Source of the DNA: Miscanthus floridulus
Taxonomy: Eukaryota; Streptophyta; Magnoliopsida; Poales; Poaceae
Direction: 5' to 3'
Length of the DNA: 64,000 nt
NCBI RefSeq assembly: GCF_019320115.1
Contig: NC_089595.1
Location: 111,182,461 to 111,246,460 of the forward strand
In this document: positions 1-11,532 of the stretch, in pieces
Layout: each line of letters begins with the position of its first letter
Numbering within the stretch: position 1 is the first letter of the stretch
Translations under genes and position numbers: made by a program
The notes under the pieces: generated by a model
The model's input: only the letters and a program-made list of their open reading frames with translations
Database searches by the model: none
Told to the model about the DNA's origin: nothing

Positions 1-1185
1 CTCCCTCTTAGTCATTGCATTGGTCATACCCCTTGATAATCTTGAGCTCTTGTAAATGAGGGATGCTTGACTTGATTTGATCACTTAAAGTTGAGGATCA
101 CTTGAAATCTTGTAGGATACCACTTGTGATCTAGACACTACTTGAATACCAATTGAAAGATCATATGAGTCTAGATACCACTCGTTTTACTTGATATCCA
201 TTTGCATTGTTGTCTTGTTCTTGAACTAGATTGTTTCCATGAACTTCTTTCTCTTTGACTTGAACTAAATGATTTGCCTAAGCTTCCAAGTCTGGTTTGA
301 ACCCTCTCTAAGCTTCTTCATGTGCTCTAAGTGGTTATCTTATTGAGGTTGTACTTGTCACTTGATTGCAATCCAAAATAGATCAAGTACTTGGGTTCAC
401 TAGCTCATGAACAAACTCATATATTAACCACTAGATCATATAATCATTCAAGCAATAGTGGTAGACTATGAATCTTAAAATTTCATTTGTTATGCATGAT
501 CCTATAAGCATGTTCTATATGCACTAACCGCATACTAGTAAGGGATAAAAAATGATTATGCACAATACAATGATACCTTTGCTATGTTGGAGTAGAGGAT
601 AGTCATTAGATTTCAATTTAGCTCCATAATAGCAATGTGAAGTCCATTTAAATAGCTTGGTGAAGACCAATCATCAATAATGAAATCCATTCTTCACCCA
701 TATGATTTGAGAACCACTTATGATCTAGTGCACTTTTTTGTTGTGGTTGGTTTGCTTCATCATTTATCATTGCTTGCTTGAGAGCACGAAATGTGAGAAT
801 ACCCCTTGAATTCCTATGATTTGCTTTCTTGTGGGTGTTGCTTGCTTTCTAGATCAATCCATTTGATTTATTCAACTAAGCATCTCAAATGTTCCTTAGA
901 TCACCACTTTGATTTTAGCCTTCCAAACTACGCTCGGTCAACCTACAAAAGGCCGCAAGTCCCTACACTAGGGCGAAGTGACCTCTCTCCAAAGAGCCAT
1001 CCTTGATACTTACTTGAAATGACTTTGTTTGATTGATCCATATGATGGACTTATCTTGATGAATAATCTTAAATTCTTCTTTAAGTCCTTTTCTTTCTAC
1101 TTGTTTAAATCATTTTCTTTCTTCCAAGTGATCTCCAATTATCACTAGAACTTAAACTCCATCTTCATCTTGAGCTTGGTTCATC
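1..1185. repeat. Direct repeat copy A (partner 2419-3590)
   Basis: This segment aligns over its length with 2419-3590 at an offset of about 2410-2418 bp, with many substitutions and small indels. Both copies carry the same ordered words, for example CCAAGTCTGGTTTGAACCC, and ATTTTAGCCTTCCAA before a short AGGC-containing motif. No gene is visible. It looks like duplicated retrotransposon internal sequence. Confidence 0.65.
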
Positions 1186-1492
1186 GATCTTGACCTCACT
1201 TGCACTGTTGCATCGGTCCATCGGCGCCAAGTCTTTGCTCAAGCTTCCCCGCCATGCGGTTTATTGCTTCAAAACCTCCAACTTGCCCTTCACACTTGCA
1301 ACCGATCCATCAAGCCAAGCCTCATCTTGATCTTCTCCACCTAGTCACATGACTTCGTGTCATGTCTCATATGCAATGAGCTCCTTCATCACATATTCAC
1401 CTGTGGACTAATCTCCTGTGTATTCTCACATAAACACATATTAGTCCACCTAGGTTGTCACTCAATTACCCAAACCAAACAAGGACCTTTCG
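1186..1492 (-). repeat. Start of the partner (3') LTR
   Basis: About 300 bp closely match 8880-9184, including the shared stretches around 1357-1480 and 9049-9180. The minus-strand start is CGAAAGGTCC, a one-base change from TGAAAGGTCC, and a polypurine-like tract precedes it. Beyond 1186 the LTR match stops and internal-domain sequence resumes. Confidence 0.65.
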
Positions 1493-2418
1493 ATCTCTCC
1501 TTTTTGGTAATTGATGACAACTCTACAAAGATATGGAAATTAAGCTTATTTCAAGCTAGCACTTCACACAAGTGTAAGTTGCTAACTTGATTTGGATTTT
1601 ATGCTACTTATCCAACATTTAAGCTCTATGTTAGGATTTGGATAAGCATACAAAATCTGACTTGGTAGTGATAACTCCCCCTACATGTGTGCTCAAATGG
1701 TTTGGTTTCAAGTTTTGCACACATGCATAAATATGAAATTTGTGGGAGTTTTACCACTACTATGTGATGCTAAGGTATATAGAATAAACCTTTGAAGTGT
1801 GATACCAATCGGAGTTGCACATTTAAGTCCATCCTTAGCATCATGGTTAGCAAGATTCATCAAAAACACTAGAAACCCCGTGAGATCAACATTATAACCA
1901 AGGTTCTATAACCACTTATAAAATCAACATATCTAGCTAACATCCTATGCATGCTAGTATTCAAATCATCATTCAAGTTCTATAACTAGCATACACCACA
2001 CAAGCATGCATATATTAAATTTAAAACTTATGCAAATGCAAGCAAGCACATAAATATGCACATATCAAATGTAATCAATCAAGGTTCATGGGCTTGCTCC
2101 CTCTACTTGTGTGCTTCTCTTGTCCAAGAAATTTTGATCCTTTTCCATTCTTCAATCTTGCTCCCTCTTGGTCCATGTCCATATCCAATACCATGCAGAC
2201 TCCCTTTTTTGTCATGCAATCTTGCCACTTGCAATATCTTTGTAGCAATCTCTCCCCCTTCGTCATCAATTTCCACAAAAGGTATGCATCTTTTGTACAA
2301 AGGGTTGTACTAGGGGTTAGATGGTTGACACTTGAAACTTGCATTTTTTATGGACACCACCATATATATTGGAATGACACCACTTGTAGATACCACGTGT
2401 AGGTACATGAATAGGGTA

Positions 2419-3590
2419 CTCCCCCTAAGTCATGGCATGAGTCATACCACTTAACAAGCTTGAGCTCTTGTAGGTGAGCAAACTTTCTTCACTTGATTTG
2501 ATCACTTAAGGTTGAGGATCACTTGTGGAACCTCCATTTTATGTACTAGATACCACTTGTAGGATACTTTGTGGCAAGATGATAATCTAGACATATCAAG
2601 AACGAACATGAAACCACTTGTTGGATTTGTCAATTATAACCATTTCTTGAACACATCTCATCTTCATGGGCTTCTATTATTGACTTGAACTAAATTGATT
2701 CACCTAAACTTCCAAGTCTGGTTTGAACCCTTTCTAAGCTTCTTCACATGCATGAAGCGGTTATCTTATCAAGGTTGTACTTGCCACTTGTTGGCAATGC
2801 AAAATAGATCAAGTACTTGGGTTCACTAGCTCATGAACAAACACATACACTACCACTAGATCATATAATCATTCAAGCAATAGTGGTAGGCTATGAATTT
2901 AAATCTTTCATTTGTAATGCATGATCCTATTAAGCATGTACTATATGCACTAACCACATAATAGTAAGGGATGAAAATGGTCATGCACATTACAATGATA
3001 CATTTGCTATGTTGGAGTATAGGATAGTCATTAAATTCTAATTAAGCTCCGCAATAGCAATGTGAAGTCCAATTTATAAGCTTGGTGAAGAACAATCATC
3101 AAAGATAGAATCCATTCTTCACCAATATGATTTGAAAACCTCTTAAGATCAAGTGCACTATCTTTTGTTGTGGTGGGCTTGCTTCTTCTTTTGATTAATA
3201 CTTGCTAAGATCACTAAATGATATACCACTTGTTATTGCTTTGCTCATGTTTGGGTGTTGCTTGCTTTTGATCAATCCTTTTGATTTCTTCAACTAAGCA
3301 TCTCAAATGTCCCTTAGATCACCACTTAGATTTTAGCCTTCCAAGCCACGCTTGGTTAACCTACAAAAGGCGGCAAGTCCCACACTGGGCGAAGTGACCT
3401 CTCTCTAAAGAAACATCCTTGATACTTGCTTGAAGTTACTTTTTTTATTGATCCATGGACTTAACATGATGTATAACCTTGAATCCTTCAAGTCCTTTTC
3501 TTTCTACTTGTTTAAGTCCTTTTCTTTTTACCAAGTGATCTCCAATTTGTCTCTAGAACTTAAACTCTATCTTTATCTTGAGCTTGGTCT
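2419..3590. repeat. Direct repeat copy B (partner 1-1185)
   Basis: Second copy of the internal-domain segment described at 1-1185. The match ends near 3590, where copy A passes into LTR sequence, so the two copies have different right-hand contexts. Confidence 0.65.
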
Positions 3591-4328
3591 TGATCTTCAA
3601 TTTGAGTACCAAATGTGTGCCAAATACACATCCACAATCAAATGGCCTTGTACCCATTACTTGTAATGCTTCTAGCTCATCTCAAAATCAAACATAGGTC
3701 TCTCAACCACTTATAAACATGATTCTATCTTGAGGACCTTTCAATCAAAGTGAATTCCAATATTCCAAAGATTTGCAATTTTCTGGTAGATTCTATACTC
3801 TTCAAAGATATGAATTGATCTCATAATCTATAGCTCCAATAACCATGAAATTTGGTGGGTATGTGCTTCTATGAGTCTTCTACCAAGAAAAAAATTATTT
3901 GAGCTTCATTGGAATTCTCAATTGCTACCAGATTTCACATCTTCCCACACTGCTACATGCTTAAAACTGTTGCACTATAGTTGACAAGATCTACTCGAAA
4001 ACCAAATCATTTCTTATCCAATAATCATAAAATTTGTATAGAAACTAATACCATAAGTGTAGAGCATGCATACCAAATTTCAAGCCAATCCAATAAGATT
4101 TGATCACTCAAACTTGGCTTCCAATAAAGGACAGATTTCAACACATTGAGCTATTCTTCAACAAATGTGAATCGAACTTGAAATCAACTTGTTTGAATAC
4201 TTTCATAAGACATATATCCATTCAATCCACTTACTAAAAGTCATCTTATGAACTTATCCATTCAAACCAACTCAAACTTGATTACTAGGCATTAAATGCA
4301 TTCAATCATCTTATAGCAAGCAACATAT

Positions 4329-4329
<1 letters not shown>

Positions 4330-4408
<79 letters not shown>
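4330..4408. repeat. (CA)n-(TA)n microsatellite
   Basis: About 65 bp of uninterrupted CA repeat pass into a short TA run. It lies in the non-coding internal part of the copia-like element. Confidence 0.95.
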
Positions 4409-4599
4409 CCAATTTAATCAACTCATATGCACCTAAATGAATATGATCATCGAGAGATATACCTTTATAGCTTATGATCACCATTAGCAAGCTTCAACTC
4501 AACTCATTTGCAAGCCATCAAATATAGCCAATAAATCACCCACAACTTGAATATTGTACTTGTATGTTGTAGCACTTGGCTTCACTCAATTTTGACTTG

Positions 4600-5303
4600 G
4601 CATTGGGTTTTGATATGCACTAAGCTTCACAACTTGACACAATATATGATGAACAATATGAGATCAATTAAGTCAAGCCTCCAATGCCGATGGTACCTAC
4701 ACACATTCATCCACTTTTTGAAGGTACCCAAGGGTCCTCTCAAGTTAGGGGCAACATACTTAGGCATTGCCTTAGTACGAGGTACCATCACCATCCTTTC
4801 TAAGCACATCATTATCATTAATTAAAATATGCTTAGAATTATTACCTATGGGACATGAATTTGCCATGTGTCCCCTTTTTCTAGCATGAGTAGCACTTTC
4901 TCTTTGATTGAGCCTTTTCTTCTTTGCTCATGTGGTGCTTCTCATTGACTTGCTTCTCCTTGTTTACTTGAGCCTTCTTCTCAAGCTTGTTTGGACAACC
5001 CGAAGCTAGGTGGCCCAATGTGTCATAACTATGGCACTTGATGTGAGCAATCTTCTTCATCTTCTCTTCTTTGTTCTTGCTCACTTGCTTTGTATCTTGA
5101 TTCATCCTTGGACGCATTGCTCTTTCTCTTGTTTTTCCATCCCTTCTTGTCTTCTTCTTCTTTATCCCCGAATCACCACCATCTTCATGGTTGATCTTGT
5201 CTTATACTTGGGGTTTGCTTTCTTGCTCAACCTATAGCTTTGGTTAAGGTTCTACTTGTTGCTTCACCAATTACTTGGTTGGACACATTGAGGTGAGATG
5301 ACC
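4600..5303 (-). pseudogene. 3' continuation of the copia-like gag, broken
   Basis: The minus strand keeps Lys/Glu-rich gag-like sequence in the same frame as the upstream gag (NKEEKMKKIAHIKCHSY... near 5040-5090). It then shifts frame into a conserved-looking tail (NLRGPLGTFKKWM, near 4720-4760). Stops and at least one frameshift separate the pieces. Nothing resembling pol follows. Confidence 0.5.
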
Positions 5304-6713
5304 CTAAGTGTGGCACTTGACATGCTTTAGCCACTCTTCTTCCTTCTTTAACTTGAGCTTTTCTTTGTTGGGGCATGAATTTGCAAGATGTCCCACTTCA
5401 TGGCACCGATAGCACATGAAATGAAAGAGCTTCTCTTGAGCTTGCTTCTTCATCTTTCTTTCTCTTTTCCTCTCACCCTTTGTCATGCTCTTGTTGAAGC
5501 CAACGCCACACTTGTCACCATAGTTTCTTTGATTCTTCAACATATGCTCAAACATGGCTTTGGAGTTGTAGCACCTCTCTAACTTGTTGCTCAAATTCTT
5601 CACTTGTTCATTGAGCTCATTGTTCTCCTTCAAATGGTTAGTCTCACAAGACACATAAGTAGAACAAGCATCTATATGCGAAGAACATGGCATAGCTAAT
5701 AAATCATCACAAGAGGTGGATACATGTTTCTTGCCTACATCACAAAGGTTAGCAATAATATGCAATTGATTATTCAACCCATGTGATGAGCTCTCACTAG
5801 TTTTAATTTCTTCATTGGAAAGCTTGTTAGTGAGAAAGGTATGGTCTTGTACCAAGTTATCATGAGCAACACTAAGCTCCTCATGATTCAATTTTAGCTC
5901 CTCATGTGAACAACTAATGACATAAAGTAGATACTTTTGTTGTTCATATGTGTTCTTTAGAAATGTGTTTTTATTTTCCAATTTCATTGTTTTAGCTTTC
6001 TCATTTTCTAAAGACATAGTCATGCTAGCAAGTTTATCTACAAGCTCATCATTTGAATCAACATGATCAACCACATTAGCATTAGATACCTTAGTGTCAC
6101 CTTGTGACATGAAGCAATGTGGTGATGATGGAGAGCTTGCAGTGGGATCACAATCATGGCCCGAACATGAACCATCATCATTATCATCAAGTGTGCTTGG
6201 TGTAGAATCATCAATTGCAACACTTGAGACATAATCATCAATCTTGTCAAGTGAACTTATGGTAGATCGATCATCATCATCACTTGACCATGAGGTGGAG
6301 CAATCTTCTACAATCACGGTGTTGTAGATATGCTCAACATCCTCATGCGTCTCCTCCTTGGGCTCATCCTCCTTGAACTTTCCATCATCCCATGTAGTGG
6401 AATCACCAAATGTGTGTCTGATTGACTCCCACATCTCATGAGCGGTTCCTTTAGAGTTCACCTTATCAAACAACTCAAAACTCAAAGCATCCATTAGATA
6501 ACAATAAGCATGTGCATCAAGTTTGAAGCAAACCCTTTGAGCTTTGGTTAGATTTATATGGTCTAAGATGTGGGTGAGACCATTAGTAACAATCCACCAA
6601 AACTTAGGACCCTTTACACGAAAGTGATCAAGCATATGGTGTTTCCACCATGTAAAGTGTGTGCCATAAAAAATGTGTGTGTCACACTCTACATCTAGCC
6701 CACTAGTCGCCAT
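5304..6713 (-). pseudogene. Copia-type gag (UBN2-like, zinc knuckle), decayed
   Basis: The reading frame starts at ATG 6713 (MATSGLDVE...) and runs to a stop at 5304, about 469 codons. The N-terminal third has the Trp-rich capsid-like region of plant copia gag (KFWWIVTNG, ALSFELFDKV, AHEMWESI). A Ser/Asp/Thr-rich acidic stretch and a coiled-coil segment (ENEKAKTMKLENKN) follow, then a CX2CX4HX4C zinc knuckle (CYRCHEVGHLANSC). Gag-like sequence continues past the stop in the same frame. A second knuckle is cut by that stop, and a third near 5030 (CHSYDTLGHLASGC) has one ligand changed. No protease, integrase or RT is recognisable downstream, so the element was probably non-autonomous. It is certainly dead here. 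Confidence 0.75.
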
Positions 6714-6750
6714 CCTCTTAGGTCGGTGAAGACCACAAATGAGAGACCTA

Positions 6751-6762
6751 GCTCTGATACCA
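6751..6762 (-). promoter_or_regulatory. Retrotransposon primer-binding site (initiator Met tRNA)
   Basis: The minus strand reads TGGTATCAGAGC, the standard complement of the 3' end of initiator methionine tRNA. It lies 2 bp inside the LTR end at 6765 and upstream of gag, as expected for minus-strand cDNA priming. Confidence 0.85.
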
Positions 6763-6764
6763 CT

Positions 6765-9184
6765 TGTAGGGTTGAGATGGCAGACTAGAGGGGGTGAATA
6801 GTCCTTTCTAAAAAATAATCGCACCGGCTAACAAAAAAATGTGGAATTAAAACTATCAGTCTAGGCAAGACTACACCCCTCTATCTATATTCTCAAACAC
6901 CTTATAAAGATTCTAATTAAACAACTAAGGTGTCGGGCAAGGTAGAGCTCACCTAAACAATTCTAGAAGCAAGGCCACACAAACCTATGCAACTAGTACT
7001 CAAACAACGGGGGAGCTCCTACACATGCTAGTATGCAAAGAGCACAAAGCCTAAGCTCACTAGCAATGCTCAATATCAAGGCTATACAAGCCAAACTAGA
7101 GAGCTCAAATTACTTAGCTACACAAACTAAGCAATATAACTAGCAAGGCTACTCAAGCCAACTAGTTATGCAAGGGAGCTATTTCTATGCTACACAAGGA
7201 AGGCAACTAGCAAACTACTCAAGCTAAACTAGTTACAAGAGCAACTACACAAGCACAATATATGAATAAATGAGTAAATACAAGCTTGTGTAAGGGGATT
7301 GCAAACCAATGGGATGAACAAAGTTGACATGGTGATTTTTATCCTGAGGTTCACTTATTTGCCAACAAGCTAGTCCCTGTTGAGACAAGCTCCAAGGTTG
7401 CCGTCGTCCTCTTGCTAGTGGTGACCCACAAGTCACACTCTCCCACATGGAGTGCTTACCACAAGCTCTAGCACTTTGACATGGCCGGACCATTTGTCGC
7501 CCTTCGCGTATCGCTCTACTAGAGTTGCTCTTCGCGATCCCCATAGGGCGAGCACAACACCCCTCACAAGCACTTCTCCGGAGCATCGCACAATTTTCTT
7601 GCATGCTTCGACAGAGTCATTAGCCACCAAGCTATTTAGAAGGTGGCAACCTCCAAGAGTAACAAGCACCACCAGCTTGCAACTCGATCACCTAGTGCCA
7701 CTCGATGCAATCTCATAAAGCAACGCACTAGAAATCGCACTCTCACAAAATCGGATGATCACTATCAAGCATATATGAGTTAGAGGCCTTAGAGTAAGCA
7801 CAAATAAAGGGAAACACATCCCCTAGGTGCTAAACCTTAGCCAAGCCCAATCTCTACCTCTATTTATAGCCCCCAAGCCAAATATAGACGTTACGCACTT
7901 GGAGCCAATTTCTGCGTGGTCACCAGATAGGTCGGTGCGGTCACCGGACAAGCATGGGCGGTGACCCAATGGTCAAATTTCAATGGCTAGTTTGAACTAT
8001 CCATTGGGGAAGTGGTCACTGGATAGGCATGGGTGGTGCACCGCCCTAGGGGTGGCGGTGCCCCTGCAGCACCCAAAACACGTTTTCGCCCCTCTGGAAA
8101 ATTAGGGTGGTGCCACCACCGGACAGTCCAGTGCCCCTAGGATGATCCAACTTGATTTCCACCAGTTCAAGGCTATAGAGCATTTCATTAGCTTTTCAAA
8201 AAGTCCAAGATCATCGAAATCAGAGTTCGGAGCTAAAAGTTATGCCCAAAATATAGAAGTGTGTCACTGCTGATTTGGGCACCGTACAGGGGTGGCGGTG
8301 CACCTTGCTGAGGGTGGTGGTGCACCTTGCATGGGGTGGTGGTGCACCTTTCCTGGGGTGGTGGTGACCATCGGACACGGCGGTGCCACCCCTCAGGCTA
8401 GGCTGCGTGTTGGCTGCAAGTTTAGTTGTGTTTTCCATCCGACGGACAACCCAAACTTGCTCTTTTCTTCTCCTTTTTCAACACCTTTGCGAATGTGCTA
8501 ACACCACCAAGTGTTCACCATCTTATGCATGTGTATTAGCTTTTCACAAACATTTTATCAAAGGATTTTTCTCTCTTTCCACCACACCACTCGATCCTAG
8601 CAACGCATGTAATGTTAAGATCACTCAAGTGGCACTAGATGACCGATATGCAAACAAGGTTGCCCCTCTTGATAGTACGGCCATCTATCCTAAATCCGGT
8701 CATAAACTTCTCTACACACCTATGACCAGTGAAATGAAATGCCCTATCTGTTATACCTTTGCCTTGCGCATTCCATTCCTTCTCCTCCAATGTTGATGTC
8801 ATACAAGCACCAACCTTGATCAACAAATGATATGATCCACTTCATATCATCATATGACCTTATTGATTCATTGATCTTGACCTCACTTGCTCTTCACTGT
8901 TGCATTGGTCTATCGGTGCCAAGTCTTTGTTCAAGCTTCCCAGCCACACGGTTTATCGCTTTAAAGCCCCCGACTTCCCCTTCACGCTTGCAACCGGTCC
9001 ATCAAGCCAAGCCTCATCTTGATCTTCTCCACCTAGTCACATGACTCTATGTCATGTCTCATATGCAATGAGCACCTTCATCGCATGTTCACCTGTGGAC
9101 TAATCTCCTGTGTATTCTCACATAAACACATATTAGTCCACCTAGGTTGTCACTCAATTACCAAAACCAAACAAGGACCTTTCA
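6765..9184 (-). repeat. 5' LTR of a gag-only copia-like retrotransposon
   Basis: On the minus strand this 2420-bp block starts TGAAAGGTCC at 9184 and ends ...CCTACA at 6765, giving TG...CA ends. It directly abuts a methionine-tRNA primer-binding site at 6751-6762. Its first 300 bp (8880-9184) recur at 1186-1492 as the start of the partner LTR. The boundaries are seen directly; assignment to copia rests on the primer site and the gag type. The middle contains a GC-rich stretch and a minisatellite (8287-8375). Confidence 0.75.
8287..8375. repeat. GC-rich minisatellite inside the LTR
   Basis: Units of about 20-22 bp built on GGTGGTGGTGCACCTT repeat about four times with small changes. Related GGCGGTGCCCC words occur nearby at 8045-8065. 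Confidence 0.7.
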
Positions 9185-10270
9185 GTATTCGTTTAGGATT
9201 TTGTGTCAACCCAGGGTATAAATATAAGCCTCGGCTATTGTATCTAGGAATCAATCAATACAACATATCTCTTTCGATATCACGCCATCACAATTAGGAG
9301 AAGGATGTAACGTAGATCCCGATGAGTTCTCTGCAAGACAGGGCTGCATCTAATCGATCTCCAGTCTACCACGGTCTTTGTTAAATCAGGTGCTCTAGGC
9401 TTTAATCACCAGTGCATCATTGTGGTTTTGTCTAGTTTGACTAGTTATCAATTGTATCACATCTTGTAAGGCTGCATCTTATGACTTCTTACTTGATTTG
9501 ATAGAATTATTTTGCCTTGATTAAGATGCATCGGTTCATATCTTATAAATCTATCGCCTTGCTGTCCTTCAAACTTGATCATATCATTGTTAATGTCAGA
9601 TTGTTTCTCTGGCTCATTATATCTTAATCTTGGCTCTTCGTAGTATGCTTTCAAGAACTCGTTTTATTATAGCAAGATCCATTGACTTGCAATTTTAGTC
9701 TATCACCCTGCTACCAACACTGCATCTTATTGACCTATCTGGTGGTGACATTAGATTAGATTTTGTTAAGTTCATAGTTCTGGTTACAATAAAACTTGTA
9801 ATTGTTCGCATGCTACAACCTATCGGCTCCCTAACCGATAGTCAATACGCTTCATGTTAAAATACCTTGATATATATGTCCATCGGCTCTTTAGACGATA
9901 ACAATGACTTCTCTTACATATCGGCTATTTCCTTTACTGTCATCGGCTATTGTTTTCCATGATTGAGTCTTATAGCCGATGATACTATTATTATATCAAT
10001 CCTCTACCGAAGGCATCGACTCCTTAGCCGATTGAGTTTCTGAAAACGTTTGGCATGGAAGCCGATATGATTCATCTTGAGCTACTAACAGTCCTATCCC
10101 TTATTAGCAGGATCAAACTGACTGACATGCTTGTGAACTCAAAACTGACTTGTCCTGCATTGGAGTTAAGCAGATCATCTAGGCTTGTCATTTGATGACG
10201 AGAGATTTCCATCGACTAAATCCCAATCGGCTGGTGACCAGGATTTTTTGGCATCAACATTATCTTCAAA
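9185..10270 (+). mobile_element. Remnant of a second LTR, cut by the copia-like LTR
   Basis: Right after the LTR boundary at 9184 the sequence becomes GTATTCGTTTAGG... with a TATA-like box (TATAAATATAAG, 9217-9228) and repeated ATCGGCT/AGCCGAT words. It has no ORF. The composition and TATA suggest the U3/R part of another retrotransposon whose left end was separated by the neighbouring insertion. No matching terminus was found, so the right limit is approximate. Confidence 0.4.
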
Positions 10271-10379
10271 AGCTTGTGCTGGTAGATAATTAACCACATG
10301 ACACGTTGCAACTGCTTCTCTAGCTTATCCAACTTGGTTCCCATTTGTTGTAAAAAGAAATCTAGTTCTCGTTGTTTCT

Positions 10380-10660
10380 CTTGTCGGTGTTTCCTTTTCT
10401 TTTCTTATTTATTTATTTTTCTTTTCTTTTATTTTTTTCTTTTGTTATTTTTAATGTTTTCTTTCCTTGCTTTTATTTATTTATTCTTTTTTCTTTTTAG
10501 TTTTCTATGTTTTTTCATTCTTATTTTATTTTTTATTTCTTTTATTTTTAACTATACTTTACTATTTATGTATGTTTATTTTTATTTTCATGTTTTATTC
10601 TTTTTTATTTTCCTTTCTTTTTCTATTTCTTTTTCCTTTCTTTTTCCTATTTCTGTTTTC
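10380..10660. repeat. Pyrimidine/T-rich low-complexity tract
   Basis: About 280 bp is almost entirely T with scattered C, A and G (TTTATTTTTCTTTTC-like). It translates to runs of Phe and Leu on the plus strand, which is compositional rather than coding. Confidence 0.85.
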
Positions 10661-10669
10661 TATGTTATA

Positions 10670-11515
10670 TCAGATACATGTGATGTTAATGTAAATATAT
10701 ATTTGATGTTCTATAATGTATTCTCTCATATTCACGTAGTATACTTATGATGTTCTATGATGTTTTTTTTGTGTTGTTCACGCAGTATACATGTGATGTT
10801 CTATGATATATTTTGTGATGTTCATGTAGTATACATGTGATGTTTGATGATGTATTTAGTGGCTTGACAAGCACAGATGAGAAAGCAGGAGCAATAAAAC
10901 CAAGAATCTCTTTCTTTTCCAAATACTTACTTTATTAAGATTAAGTTAAGGGGCAAAGAGAAGCACTTTCGCTACTAAGAAAGCGAATGGTCAGCGCGAG
11001 GGTTCGATGACTTAGCCGAGCATTAGCGAAGTGTCATTCTCATAGCGAGGCCTGTTCAGTAATATACATGTGATGTTCTATAATGTATTTTGCGGTGTTC
11101 GCGTGGTATATATGTGATGCTATATTATATATTTGTGTGATGTTTATGTAGTATATATGTGATGTTTTATGATGTATTTTGTATTGTTCATGCAGCATAC
11201 ATGTGATGTTCAAGTAGTAGACATGTGATGTCCTATGATGTATTTTGTTATGTTCATTAATATAAATGTGATGTTCTGTGATGTATTTTTTAATGTTCAC
11301 GTGGTATACATTTGATGTCCTATGATGCCTTTTTATGATGTTCACATGGTATACCTACGATATTCTATGATGTATTTTACAATGTTTACATTATATATAA
11401 ATGAGATGTTTCACGATTATCTTTAAGTATTCACATAGAACATATGCTATATTTTTGGTTGTCCAAGTAGTGTTCATGTGTTGTTCTTTGATGTAATTTA
11501 TGTTGTTTGGCAATG
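10670..11515. repeat. AT-rich minisatellite, interrupted
   Basis: Degenerate units of about 50-60 bp contain the words ATGTGATGTTCTATGATGTAT and GTTCACGTAGTATAC. At least ten units are recognisable. A non-repeat block of about 200 bp (10862-11058) splits the array. The last units near 11480-11515 decay into the start of the pseudogene array. Confidence 0.8.
10862..11058. other. Unrelated cassette of about 197 bp inside the minisatellite
   Basis: The repeat stops at ...GTATTTAGTGG and resumes at GTAATATACATGTG. The block between them (CTTGACAAGC...GAGGCCTG) has a different composition and no minisatellite words. No terminal inverted repeat or clear target duplication was found, so its class is unknown. 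Confidence 0.5.
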
Positions 11516-11532
11516 ACTTAAAAACTTGCCTG

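Larger units (their letters stand above)
1493..4599 (-). mobile_element. Non-coding internal domain of the copia-like element
   Basis: On the minus strand this lies between gag and the LTR start at 1492 and ends in a purine-rich tract (plus-strand complement at 1493-1505) typical of a polypurine tract. No pol domain can be seen in any frame. It holds a (CA)n(TA)n microsatellite and a 1.17-kb segment (2419-3590) that recurs at 1-1185. The short ORFs here show no recognisable protein. Confidence 0.55.

Noticed and set aside
10298..10750. Phe/Leu-rich ORF resembling a membrane protein
   Set aside because: It is a translation of a T-rich low-complexity tract.
10670..11515. CRISPR-like or telomeric repeat
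   Set aside because: Units are degenerate, contiguous and lack spacers. Plant nuclear context.
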